Source: Eubacterium sp. (lineage in GTDB: Bacteria; Bacillota_A; Clostridia; Peptostreptococcales; Anaerovoracaceae). Taken from it: DNA of 37,768 nucleotides. Positions 9,365-16,679 of this stretch are shown here, piece after piece. Positions within the stretch are counted from its first letter, which is position 1; each line of letters begins with the position of its first letter. The stretch lies in the NCBI GenBank assembly GCA_017425345.1, contig JAFOML010000039.1, forward strand, positions 1-37,768, in the 5' to 3' direction. The notes below the pieces were generated by a model. That model worked only from the letters and a program-made list of their open reading frames with translations, was not told the DNA's origin and made no database searches. Position numbers and translations under genes: made by a program.

Positions 9365-9926
9365 TACGTTTAAAGAATACATTGCACCTGTCATCGTTCT
9401 GGTCGGAATCTGTCTCGTCATGAGCGCAGCGCTGGCTATCGTATACGGCATCACCAAGCCGATCATCGATACCAACACCAAGGCTGCAGCGGACGCCACC
9501 AGAGGCACGCTGCTCCCCGAGGCTGAAAAGCAGTTCGAGGTTTATGACGGAGATCTGGTCGTCGAGCAGGAAAATGCGGTTTACGTAGAGGAATGCTACG
9601 TCGCAAACAACAAGAGCGGCATGGTCTGCACTGTTAAGACCAAGTCCTTCGGAGGCGCTCTGACCATGATGGTCGGAATCAATTCCGAGGGTGCTGTTAC
9701 CGGAGTTGCCGTTACCGAGCATGCGGATACACCGGGTCTTGGTACGAAAGACTTTGAAGAAGATTACCTGGCACAGTACAAGGATCTCACAGAGCTGAAG
9801 TCCACCAGCGTCAAGGACGATGGTCAGATCGACTATATCAGCGGAGCATCTGTCAGCGGAAGCGCTGTTCACTACGGCGTCTATGCCGCACTGGACCAGT
9901 ATAAGGAAATGGGAGGTGTACAGTAA
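9354..9926 (+). CDS. rnfG: Electron transport complex subunit RnfG (FMN-binding)
   Basis: A single-pass membrane protein (helix ~10-32) with an extracytoplasmic FMN-binding domain homologous to NqrC; it relays electrons within Rnf. It has 190 residues. The EHADTPGLG motif (~122-130) is typical. The FMN attachment motif reads D160-Y-I-S-G-A-S166, so the acceptor position, usually Thr, is Ser. The start is ATG 9354, with GGAGGT at 9338-9343 about 10 bases upstream; an in-frame ATG at 9336 sits on that ribosome-binding site. It lies between rnfD and rnfE with overlaps at both ends. Confidence 0.95.
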   Translation: MKNNTFKEYIAPVIVLVGICLVMSAALAIVYGITKPIIDTNTKAAADATRGTLLPEAEKQFEVYDGDLVVEQENAVYVEECYVANNKSGMVCTVKTKSFGGALTMMVGINSEGAVTGVAVTEHADTPGLGTKDFEEDYLAQYKDLTELKSTSVKDDGQIDYISGASVSGSAVHYGVYAALDQYKEMGGVQ

Positions 9927-10588
9927 TGAATAAGAAAAGCAAACTGAGCATCCTTACCAACGGTTTCATCAAGGAGAACCCGGTACTCGTACTGGTACTC
10001 GGTACCTGCCCGACGCTGGCAGTAACCACCTCCGTTTTCAACGGCGTAGGTATGGGAATCTCCGCAACGGCAGTACTGATCTGCTCCAATATCGTTATTT
10101 CGATTCTGAAGAATATCATTCCTGATAAGGTCAGAATCCCGTGCTACATCGTCGTTATCGCGAGCTTCGTAACCGTTGTACAGCTGCTGCTGCAGGCATA
10201 CGTTCCGGCGCTGTATCAGTCTCTCGGACTGTTCATCCCGCTGATCGTAGTAAACTGCATCATCCTCGGCCGTGCAGAGGCGTTTGCGAATAAGAACTCC
10301 GTGATCGACTCCGCTCTGGACGGAATCGGAATGGGAATCGGATTCACCTTCGCTCTGTTCCTGATGGGCGCTATGAGAGAACTCCTCGGTGCCGGAACGC
10401 TGCTGGGATTCCCGATCCTGTCCAACTTCATCCCGGGCATGGGCATCTTCAACCTGGCTCCGGGCGGATTCTTCGCGTATGCCGTCATCATGGCTCTGGT
10501 CACCTATCTGACAAGAGATAAGAGCAAGATCAAGAAGGACGTCGAGCCTGGCATCCCTGCTGAAGAAGAGAAAGGAGATGCAGCATGA
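9926..10588 (+). CDS. rnfE: Electron transport complex subunit RnfE
   Basis: An integral membrane subunit of the Rnf ion-translocating core, paralogous to RnfA and homologous to NqrD. It has 220 residues with about six transmembrane helices. The N-terminal sequence ENPVLVLVLGTCPTLAVTTS contains the conserved membrane cysteine (here in GTCP) that, with its counterpart in RnfA, coordinates the intramembrane [2Fe-2S] centre in the homologous Nqr/Rnf structures. The short charged C-terminal tail is cytoplasmic. The start overlaps the rnfG stop by one base, and the 3' end overlaps rnfA by 4 bases (ATGA). Confidence 0.95.
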   Translation: MNKKSKLSILTNGFIKENPVLVLVLGTCPTLAVTTSVFNGVGMGISATAVLICSNIVISILKNIIPDKVRIPCYIVVIASFVTVVQLLLQAYVPALYQSLGLFIPLIVVNCIILGRAEAFANKNSVIDSALDGIGMGIGFTFALFLMGAMRELLGAGTLLGFPILSNFIPGMGIFNLAPGGFFAYAVIMALVTYLTRDKSKIKKDVEPGIPAEEEKGDAA

Positions 10589-11166
10589 TCAGTAGTTTAA
10601 TCGTTATCATCATCAGTATGGTACTGGTGAGCAACTACCCTCTGGCGCAGTTCCTCGGGATCTGCCCGTTCCTCGGGGTATCGAAAGAGCTGGATTCCGC
10701 GAAGGGCATGGGAATCGCCGTTACCTTCGTCATGGTCCTGGCTACAGCTGCGACCTGGCCGATCATGCAGGTACTGAACAGATTTGAGATCTCCTATCTG
10801 CAGACGATCGTATTCATCCTGGTCATCGCAGCTCTCGTACAGCTCGTAGAGATGTTCATGAAGAAGAGCATGCCGGCTCTGTACAAGTCGCTCGGTAACT
10901 TCCTTCCGCTGATCACCACGAACTGCGCGGTACTCGGTGTTTGTATCAATAACATCGATAACAACTATAACTATATCGAAGCCCTGTTCAACGCATTCGG
11001 CGCAGGTGTCGGATTCCTGTTCGCGATCGTGATCTTCGCGGGCGTCAGAGGAAAGATGATCGACCAGAGCAAGATGCCGGTCTCCTTCCGCGGCGTTCCG
11101 ATCACACTGATCACCGCAGCGATCCTGTCACTGAGCTTCATGGGCTTCCAGGGCATGTTCTCATAA
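10585..11166 (+). CDS. rnfA: Electron transport complex subunit RnfA
   Basis: An integral membrane subunit pairing with RnfE, homologous to NqrE. It has 193 residues with about six transmembrane helices. The stretch NYPLAQFLGICPFLGVS carries the conserved cysteine near residue 27 (GICP), and LITTNCAVLGVC carries the second one; both positions fit the intramembrane iron-sulfur site known from the family. ATG 10585 overlaps the rnfE stop by four bases. A strong GGAGG motif after the stop serves the following rnfB. Confidence 0.95.
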   Translation: MISSLIVIIISMVLVSNYPLAQFLGICPFLGVSKELDSAKGMGIAVTFVMVLATAATWPIMQVLNRFEISYLQTIVFILVIAALVQLVEMFMKKSMPALYKSLGNFLPLITTNCAVLGVCINNIDNNYNYIEALFNAFGAGVGFLFAIVIFAGVRGKMIDQSKMPVSFRGVPITLITAAILSLSFMGFQGMFS

Positions 11167-11183
11167 GAAAGGAGGGAGGCTGA

Positions 11184-12137
11184 ATGAATCTTATTCCAAT
11201 TGCAATCGCTATCGTAGTAGCGGTAGGACTTGTAGCAGCATGTATTCTGAGCTTCGCTTCGAAGGTCTTCTATGTAGAAGTCGATGAGAGATTCCCGAAG
11301 CTCCGCGGCGTGCTTCCGGGCGCTAACTGCGGCGGATGCGGATTCGCAGGATGCGACGATTACGCGAACGCGCTGATCGAGGATCCTGACCTTTCCTGCA
11401 GCAAGTGTCCGGTAGGCGGTGAAGCGTGTGCCAACGCTCTCGCAGAGATCCTGGGCAAGGTTGCGGAATCCGGTCCGAAGCAGGTTGCCGTCGTGATGTG
11501 TAACGGTACTTCTGACGCGGTCAAGCCGCTGCTGAAGTACAAGGACATCCCGACCTGTAAGGCGGCCAAGAATCTGTTCGGCGGTATGAATGCCTGCCCG
11601 TACGGATGTCTGGGACTGGGTGACTGCGTGGCAGCCTGTGACTTTGATGCGATCAAGGTCAAGGATGGTGTCGCGACCGTCGATATGGAGAAGTGCGTAG
11701 CCTGCGGCGCATGCGCGGCAGCTTGCCCGAATGGCCTGATCCGCGTCTCCCCGGCGAAGAACGTTGTCATCGTCAAGTGCAAGAACTTCGATAAGGGCGC
11801 AGCGGCGCGCAAGGAGTGCTCGAATGCCTGCATCGGCTGCATGAAGTGCACCAAGGTTTGTAAGTTCGAAGCGATCAAGGTTGAGAACAACTGCGCTTAC
11901 ATCGATCCGGACAAGTGCAAGAACTGCGGTCTGTGCGCGAAGGAGTGCCCGACCGGAGCGATCCACAATTACAAGCCGAAGAAGGCTGCTAAGCCAAAGA
12001 TGACTCCGGAACAGATCGAAGCTGCCAAGAAGGCAGCGGCAGCGAAGAAGGCAGCGAAAGAAGCTGCTGAGAAGGCTGCGGCAGAAGCGGCTCCGGAAGC
12101 TGCTGAAAAAGCTCCGGAAACACCGGCTGCAGAATAA
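11184..12137 (+). CDS. rnfB: Electron transport complex subunit RnfB (multi-cluster ferredoxin oxidoreductase)
   Basis: The cytoplasm-facing polyferredoxin subunit, expected to accept electrons from reduced ferredoxin. One N-terminal membrane anchor (residues ~3-26) is followed by the RnfB-type motif GANCGGCGFAGC (C49, C52, C57) with C75 in KCPVGG. Ferredoxin-type motifs follow: C138-C142-C148-C152, C171-C174-C177-C181, C216-C219-C222-C226 (with C212 preceding) and C245-C248-C251-C255. Residues 265-317 form a Lys/Ala/Glu-rich, proline-punctuated tail that is not part of the Fe-S domains. AAAGGAGGG precedes ATG 11184. It is last in the operon and followed by a terminator. Confidence 0.96.
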   Translation: MNLIPIAIAIVVAVGLVAACILSFASKVFYVEVDERFPKLRGVLPGANCGGCGFAGCDDYANALIEDPDLSCSKCPVGGEACANALAEILGKVAESGPKQVAVVMCNGTSDAVKPLLKYKDIPTCKAAKNLFGGMNACPYGCLGLGDCVAACDFDAIKVKDGVATVDMEKCVACGACAAACPNGLIRVSPAKNVVIVKCKNFDKGAAARKECSNACIGCMKCTKVCKFEAIKVENNCAYIDPDKCKNCGLCAKECPTGAIHNYKPKKAAKPKMTPEQIEAAKKAAAAKKAAKEAAEKAAAEAAPEAAEKAPETPAAE

Positions 12138-12171
12138 TAACTACGGAATAGTAATCTGTATGATAAACGGG

Positions 12172-12203
12172 AACCCCGTGCATCTGGTATGCGCGGGGTT
12201 TTC
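12172..12203 (+). terminator. Rho-independent terminator of the rnf operon
   Basis: The 12-bp stem AACCCCGTGCAT/ATGCGCGGGGTT has one G-U pair and a CTGGT loop. The T stretch is short (TTTTC). It is the only strong hairpin between rnfB and the convergent Gx-transporter gene. Confidence 0.82.
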
Positions 12204-12273
12204 TGCGAAGAGAGGTTCAAGAAAGGTATGGCTGCACGCCAAGTGAGGCGAGGAAGGACCTGTAGATTTTGTC

Positions 12274-12807
12274 CTAGCTGAAAAGGCTCTTCGGAAGCCG
12301 GTTATCTAAGACGAACGCGATGATCCCGATGCCGATGCCGGCCGCGATGCCGCTGAAAACGAGGACCGGGAAGTACACGAACATGCGCGCGTTGCTGACG
12401 ACGAGCGCGGCGACCAGAAGCTGGCCGAAGTTGTGCGCCACTCCGCCGGCCATGCTGACGCCGATCATGGAGAACTTTCCGGTTTTCTTCAGAATCCACA
12501 TGACGGTCAGGCTGATCATGCCGCCGGCAAGGGAGTAGAGCATGGCAAACACCCCAGAGAACAGCAGTCCGCTCAGGACGATCCGGAGAATGTTGATCGT
12601 GGCCGCATATTTATAGTCCATCTCGTAGAGGGCGATGAGGATCACGAGGTTGGCGAGGCCGAGCTTGACGCCCGGGATGCCGACGCTGAACGGGATCAGG
12701 ACTTCCACGTAGGTGAAGATGAGCGCGAGGGTCGCGAACATGGCGCTGATGGTCAGACGCCTGGTGCGCGCGGTGCGGTCAACGCGAGTTCTATCTGGAG
12801 ACGGCAT
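12274..12807 (-). CDS. Gx transporter family protein (heptaprenyl diphosphate synthase component I-like)
   Basis: A 177-residue hydrophobic protein with about five or six membrane segments, of the COG4769/PF07456 type. The family was named after a heptaprenyl diphosphate synthase component but is widely annotated as 'Gx transporter' because of its Gly-x patterns (SGIAAGIGIGIIAF near the C terminus) and its resemblance to ECF S components. VGIPGVKLGLANLVILIALY is characteristic. In clostridial genomes this family commonly neighbours Rnf, NusG_II and ApbE genes, so a role in supplying or handling a cofactor for that machinery is inferred. Start: ATG 12807, with GGGAGGGGG about 11 bases upstream; GTG 12816 is possible but too close to that site. 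It overlaps the NusG_II gene by 17 bases. Confidence 0.85.
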   Translation of the reverse strand: MPSPDRTRVDRTARTRRLTISAMFATLALIFTYVEVLIPFSVGIPGVKLGLANLVILIALYEMDYKYAATINILRIVLSGLLFSGVFAMLYSLAGGMISLTVMWILKKTGKFSMIGVSMAGGVAHNFGQLLVAALVVSNARMFVYFPVLVFSGIAAGIGIGIIAFVLDNRLPKSLFS

Positions 12808-13159
12808 CGAACTCACCCCCTCCCCTGATCTCGATTACGACACGGTTCGGCAGGCAGACGATGCGCTGGCTGGTGTGGCTGATCGCGCCTTCCTGGATGC
12901 AGATATGATTCTTGCAGGTGGAACGGGTCATTTGCACTTGTCCGTTCTTTATGCTAAACTCGTTAGTGTGTCCGTTCTGCTCGATCGTGACGGTCTGATC
13001 TTTCGAGAGATCGTACGTGCCATAAAGCTTGCCGTCGACGGTGACGACAGCTTTTTCTCCGGTCACGTCGCCGGCAACCGAAAACCCCGCCAGGGCAATG
13101 CCAAGCGCGATCAGGCAGATGAATAGGACGATGTCGGCTTTGGTCAGAATTTTTAACAT
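12791..13159 (-). CDS. NusG domain II-containing protein
   Basis: A 122-residue protein with one N-terminal membrane anchor (~residues 9-30) and a small extracytoplasmic beta domain of the NusG_II/PF07009 type. The hallmark is TCKNHICIQEGAISHTSQRI followed by VCLPNRVVIEI, with three cysteines. This is not the transcription factor NusG; it shares only the domain-II fold. It co-occurs with Gx-transporter, Rnf and ApbE genes, suggesting a chaperone or electron-transfer accessory role in flavinylation. The function is not established. No strong ribosome-binding site precedes ATG 13159, so translation may be coupled to the gene 28 bases upstream. Confidence 0.87.
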   Translation of the reverse strand: MLKILTKADIVLFICLIALGIALAGFSVAGDVTGEKAVVTVDGKLYGTYDLSKDQTVTIEQNGHTNEFSIKNGQVQMTRSTCKNHICIQEGAISHTSQRIVCLPNRVVIEIRGGGEFDAVSR

Positions 13160-13187
13160 TGAATCTTCGGTATTAGTAAAGCAATTT

Positions 13188-13625
13188 CTATGTTCGCTTA
13201 TGCTTGTTCAGATAAAACAATAGGCTTTTATATAATTCATTGTTTGCGTTGGATAACTGTTCTTCTGTTAAATGAAGCTCAGTATTATCAAAACCCAAAA
13301 TGAGCAGGAATAATGCATTTACACCATCATTATCACATTCGATCTGTCGGTAATGGTCTTCAATCAGTAGGTGTGCTGGTTTTTTAAGGAATAGATTCCT
13401 TCTATTCTTGTCACTTGTCACAATTTCAAATGCCCGGATGTTTGGTAAAGCAGTGCCCTTGATGCGGCAGTTCATTTGCATGACACGAATAAGCCCTTCG
13501 TCCACTGTTTCTAAAGGGCAAGGATACAAATCCACAAGTTTAGAAGTAATCTGCAATGCTTCTTCACAAGTGCGGCCATCTTTCGGGATGTATTCTTGAA
13601 TGATCTTTAAAAATCCACTATTCAA
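13188..13625 (-). CDS. Hypothetical protein, AT-rich orphan (145 aa)
   Basis: I do not recognise this family. The protein is soluble-looking, with charged N- and C-terminal helices, few cysteines (four scattered) and no signal peptide or membrane segment. Base composition is visibly more AT-rich than the neighbours (roughly 35-40% GC by eye), and codons such as AAA, TTA and ATA are common, which suggests later acquisition. Start: TTG 13625, about 10 bases after AAAGGA; no ATG occurs until far into the frame. It sits between the two halves of the flavinylation module and ends 28 bases before the NusG_II gene on the same strand. A promoter is visible at 13712-13740. Confidence 0.6.
   Translation of the reverse strand: MNSGFLKIIQEYIPKDGRTCEEALQITSKLVDLYPCPLETVDEGLIRVMQMNCRIKGTALPNIRAFEIVTSDKNRRNLFLKKPAHLLIEDHYRQIECDNDGVNALFLLILGFDNTELHLTEEQLSNANNELYKSLLFYLNKHKRT
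13238..13254 (+). repeat. 17-bp near-perfect direct repeat, copy 1
   Basis: CATTgTTTGCGTTGGAT matches 13814-13830 in 16 of 17 positions (the lower-case base differs). This copy lies inside the 3' part of the AT-rich orphan gene. Confidence 0.6.
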
Positions 13626-13711
13626 TTCTAACGTTTCCTTTCATATTCCCGGTACTGGTCCATCCACACATACAAACCGATCAAACTAATAACTTGTATA
13701 TCGTGACATTA

Positions 13712-13740
13712 ATTATACTATCTCATATTCTAATCCGCAA
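13712..13740 (-). promoter_or_regulatory. Promoter of the AT-rich orphan gene (minus strand)
   Basis: On the minus strand TTGCGG (13735-13740) and TATAAT (13712-13717) are separated by 17 bases. Transcription would start near 13705 and leave a leader of about 80 bases before TTG 13625. The transcript may continue into NusG_II and the Gx-transporter gene. Confidence 0.5.
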
Positions 13741-13809
13741 TACAATCGCTCGCTTTTCTAAAGCCGAAACTCCACAACAACTTGACACTGCCAAAGCCTG
13801 ACGACTGAG

Positions 13810-13838
13810 TTGACATTATTTGCGTTGGATGGTAAAAT
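13810..13838 (+). promoter_or_regulatory. Promoter of apbE
   Basis: A consensus -35 TTGACA (13810-13815) and -10 TAAAAT (13833-13838) are separated by exactly 17 bases. Transcription would start near 13845, about 75 bases before the apbE start codon. The second copy of the 17-bp repeat lies across the -35 end and spacer. Confidence 0.72.
13814..13830 (+). repeat. 17-bp near-perfect direct repeat, copy 2
   Basis: CATTaTTTGCGTTGGAT matches 13238-13254 in 16 of 17 positions. It overlaps the apbE promoter. In the minus-strand frame of the orphan gene both copies would encode SNANN, so it may be a remnant of a second copy of that gene. Confidence 0.6.
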
Positions 13839-13918
13839 TCGACGAGATTTAAGTAAAGAAGACAGTTTTCACATGAGATGACGATGGACACAACATACGG
13901 TATTAAAAAGGGCTTGAG

Positions 13919-14962
13919 ATGAAAAAGACGATTACTTTGCTCGCAGTGATCCTGCTGCTGGCCGCATTCATTATACCACAAACGGGCTGCTCAGAAAAGA
14001 GCAACACGGAAGAGCCGGTTGCGCTGAACAGCTTCTACTTTGACACCACGGTGCAGATCACGATCTACGACATGGAGGGAATGTCGGAGGAGGCGGCTTC
14101 GCAGGTGATCAATGACGCGTTTGCGGAATGCGAGAAGTATGAGAAGCTTCTCAGCAAAACCGTAGAAGGCAGCGATATCTACCGCATCAACCACGCTGGT
14201 GGGGAGCCGGTCGAGTGTGATCCGATCACGATTTCTGTCATCGAAGCGGGACTGCATTACTGCGAGCTGACGGATGGCGCATTTGACATCACGATCGGAA
14301 AGGCGACGGATCTGTACGATTTTCATGAAACGGAGACGGAGCAGGTGCCGCCGGCTGCAACGGATCTGGCCGCGGCGATGAAGTACGTGGACTACAAGCA
14401 GATTTCCATAGACGGGAACACGGTCACGATGGGAACGAAGAAAGGGGAAATCGACCTTGGCGCGATCGCAAAGGGCTACATCGCGGACCGCCTTAGCGAG
14501 TTCCTGCGTTCGGAAGGCGTGACGGGTGCGATCATCAGCCTGGGCGGAAACATCGAGTGTGTCGGAGACAAGTATGGTTCAGATTTCCGTGTCGGCATCG
14601 AGAAGCCATACTCCAATCAGACGGAGATCATCGGCGCGACGCCGCTTTCCAATGGGACGATCGTCACTTCCGGTACCTACGAGCGCTACTTCGAGTATCA
14701 GGGAAAGAAGTACCATCACATCCTCTCGTCTGAGACCGGCGAGCCGGTGAAAACGGACGTGATCGGCGTCAGCATCCGCGGACCGGAGGGGCATTCCATC
14801 GACTGTGACGGCCTTTCCACCACCTGCCTGATCCTCGGCAGTGAAGAGGGCATGAAGCTGATCGACAGCCTCGATGATTACGAAGCGCTCTTCATTATTG
14901 ACGATGGAAACGGCGGCGAGAAGATCGAGATGACGGACGGCTTTACGTTTGAGGAGCAGTGA
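13919..14962 (+). CDS. apbE: FAD:protein FMN transferase ApbE, lipoprotein
   Basis: Transfers FMN from FAD to Thr/Ser side chains of extracytoplasmic flavoproteins, here presumably RnfD and RnfG. It has 347 residues. The signal peptide carries a lipobox ending PQTGC at about residue 24, so the mature enzyme is membrane-anchored outside the cell. Typical ApbE features are FDTTVQITIY after the lipobox, the DLGAIAKGYIAD stretch (~178-189), ISLGGNIECVG, and SIDCDGLSTTCLILG near the end (metal- and FAD-site region). The start ATG 13919 is preceded by AAAAAGGG. It is transcribed away from the NusG_II/Gx genes from a consensus promoter and closed by its own terminator, so it is a separate unit from rnf. 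Confidence 0.95.
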   Translation: MKKTITLLAVILLLAAFIIPQTGCSEKSNTEEPVALNSFYFDTTVQITIYDMEGMSEEAASQVINDAFAECEKYEKLLSKTVEGSDIYRINHAGGEPVECDPITISVIEAGLHYCELTDGAFDITIGKATDLYDFHETETEQVPPAATDLAAAMKYVDYKQISIDGNTVTMGTKKGEIDLGAIAKGYIADRLSEFLRSEGVTGAIISLGGNIECVGDKYGSDFRVGIEKPYSNQTEIIGATPLSNGTIVTSGTYERYFEYQGKKYHHILSSETGEPVKTDVIGVSIRGPEGHSIDCDGLSTTCLILGSEEGMKLIDSLDDYEALFIIDDGNGGEKIEMTDGFTFEEQ

Positions 14963-14975
14963 GTGTAAGGAGAAG

Positions 14976-15004
14976 AAATCCCCGGGATTGTCCCGGGGAT
15001 TTTT
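14976..15004 (+). terminator. Rho-independent terminator of apbE
   Basis: The perfect stem AAATCCCCGGGA/TCCCGGGGATTT has a TTG loop and is followed by T residues. It may also help stop the convergent MocR-type gene. Confidence 0.9.
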
Positions 15005-15064
15005 AGTGGGGTGATCGGTTTTTCGACTATTTGATGCGAAAAAGCTGACTTTGTGCGAAAGCCG

Positions 15065-16564
15065 TCAACCCGCCGTCCGCCAAAGCTCCAGCATCTGCTG
15101 AATACTCGAGTCGATATCTGCCAGCGGGATCTGATTATAGTAGAGGGTCAGTGCGCATTGGCGCTCCGGGGCCTTCAGCTTAAGGCCGGTGACCGGCGTG
15201 ACGTTGAGGCCGATCGAAGCGGCGAGGGCACTGAGGGCGCTCGCGTCTTTGCTGCCTGGTGCTGCAGGCACGGAATCGCCGGAAGGTCCGCCTGTTAGCG
15301 CCTCTGTGTCCACCACCAGCATCAGGTTGATGCCAGAGCGCGTGTTCAGCGGAGTCACGATGCCGGCAGCGAAGCGTCGCAGCACAGCGAGGATCGCCTG
15401 CAGTTTAGACGCATAGAGGTTTCGCATTTTCCGGATGTTGGTGTAGTAGTAGCCACGCTCCATGAACATCGCCAGGGTCAGCTGCTCACACTTGGAGCAG
15501 GTCTGGTCGTAGGAGCGCATGAAGGAGCGGAAAATCTCAGCGAGGCGGGTGGGGAGGACCATGTAGCTGATTTTTATCGCGGGGAACAAAGTCGACGAGA
15601 ACGACCCCAGATACACCACGTGCTCCCCGCTCTCATCGAGGCCCTGCAGCGCGGGAACCGGCCGGCCAAAGTAGCGCAGCTCGCTGTCGTAGTCGTCTTC
15701 CAGAATGATGCTGTCTCCCTGCCGTGCCCACTCCAGCAGATCGTAGCGGCGGCCGACCGGCATGACCGCGCCGGTCGGAAACTGATTCTGCGGACAGACG
15801 TAGACCGCGCAGGGAATGTTCACCGGAAGCTTTTCAATGGCGATTCCGTCCTCGGCAACCGGCACGCGCGTGATCGAGAAGCCCTGATCACGGAAGATGT
15901 TCTGCACCGGCAGATACCCGGGATCCTCGGTGGCAACGTGCCCGATGTTCATGCGGCGGAGGATCCTCGCAAGGTGGTTGGTCAGCTGCTGTGTTCCGGC
16001 CGCGATCACGATCTGATCCGGCGTGCAGCGCACCCCACGGGATGTGTAAATGTACCGGGAGATCTCGTAGCGGAGGACGCGTTCGCCCTGAGGATCACTT
16101 TCATACAGCAAAAGGTCCGGCCGTTCGTTCAGGACGGCGGCCATGCACTTCTTCCATTTGACAAAATCAAAAGAATCCATATCAAACCGATACCGCGGCT
16201 CCTCAAACGGATAGTTCTGAAAATCAAAGCCAGCAGCCGGTGGGACAGTCCCAGAGGGCGCATCTCCGGAACCGCCTTCTGAAGCAGATGGGACGACCGA
16301 CGAAGAGCGCGTCCGCGTCACCTGCGCGGCGTAGTACCCGGACTTCGGCCGGCTGACCACATACCCCTCGACGAGAAGCTGGTTGTATGCCTGCTCCACG
16401 GTGGTGACGCTGAGGCCGAGGTCCTTCGCGAGGCGCCTCAGGGAGGGCAGCTTTTCTCCCACCTGTATGTCACCGGCAAAAATGCCTGTCCGCAGATACT
16501 CGTACAACTGTATGTATAAAGGTTTATCTGAACTGCTATTCAGTTGGGGCATAATGGGCTTCAT
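15065..16564 (-). CDS. MocR-type transcriptional regulator (GntR wHTH plus aminotransferase-like domain)
   Basis: A predicted DNA-binding regulator of 499 residues. Residues ~12-82 form a GntR winged helix (PLYIQLYEYLRTGIFAGDIQ, KLPSLRRLAKDLGLSVTTVE). A Ser/Gly/Pro-rich linker (~84-112) leads to a fold-type I aminotransferase-like domain, where MocR proteins bind PLP. The ring-nitrogen motif EDDYDSE (~289-295) is present. The segment that normally reads SK-x6-R reads S323-S324-TLFPAI-K331, so the aldimine lysine is Ser324 and the phosphate-binding Arg is Lys331. A classical PLP Schiff base is therefore unlikely. Start: ATG 16564 after GGAGA; the frame is open further upstream without a ribosome-binding site. 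It is divergent from an ECF S component, its likely target. Confidence 0.9.
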   Translation of the reverse strand: MKPIMPQLNSSSDKPLYIQLYEYLRTGIFAGDIQVGEKLPSLRRLAKDLGLSVTTVEQAYNQLLVEGYVVSRPKSGYYAAQVTRTRSSSVVPSASEGGSGDAPSGTVPPAAGFDFQNYPFEEPRYRFDMDSFDFVKWKKCMAAVLNERPDLLLYESDPQGERVLRYEISRYIYTSRGVRCTPDQIVIAAGTQQLTNHLARILRRMNIGHVATEDPGYLPVQNIFRDQGFSITRVPVAEDGIAIEKLPVNIPCAVYVCPQNQFPTGAVMPVGRRYDLLEWARQGDSIILEDDYDSELRYFGRPVPALQGLDESGEHVVYLGSFSSTLFPAIKISYMVLPTRLAEIFRSFMRSYDQTCSKCEQLTLAMFMERGYYYTNIRKMRNLYASKLQAILAVLRRFAAGIVTPLNTRSGINLMLVVDTEALTGGPSGDSVPAAPGSKDASALSALAASIGLNVTPVTGLKLKAPERQCALTLYYNQIPLADIDSSIQQMLELWRTAG

Positions 16565-16615
16565 ATCGGTATTTTCTCCAATCTGTACCTTGAAAAATAT
16601 TAAAAACTGCATATT

Positions 16616-16645
16616 TTCATAGTTACAACCTAATGCTATTATAGT
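16616..16645 (+). promoter_or_regulatory. Putative promoter of the ECF S-component gene
   Basis: TTCATA (16616-16621) and TATAGT (16640-16645) are 18 bases apart in an AT-rich divergent intergenic region of 115 bases. The regulator gene must start its transcription in the same region on the other strand, but I could not assign a clear promoter for it. Confidence 0.42.
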
Positions 16646-16679
16646 ATAGAGAAAAGGAAAGGTCAAGGAGACAGGTTTT

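Noticed and set aside
12228..12281. A 17-codon frame (MAARQVRRGRTCRFCPS) after the rnf terminator, with an S18-like look and a CxxC pair
   Set aside because: The AAGG motif is only one base from ATG, the peptide is very short, and it runs into the end of the convergent gene. Resemblance to ribosomal protein S18 is too weak to call a remnant.
13730..13981. Minus-strand frame of 83 codons across the apbE promoter and start
   Set aside because: It overlaps the apbE start and a consensus promoter on the other strand, has no ribosome-binding site, and resembles no family.
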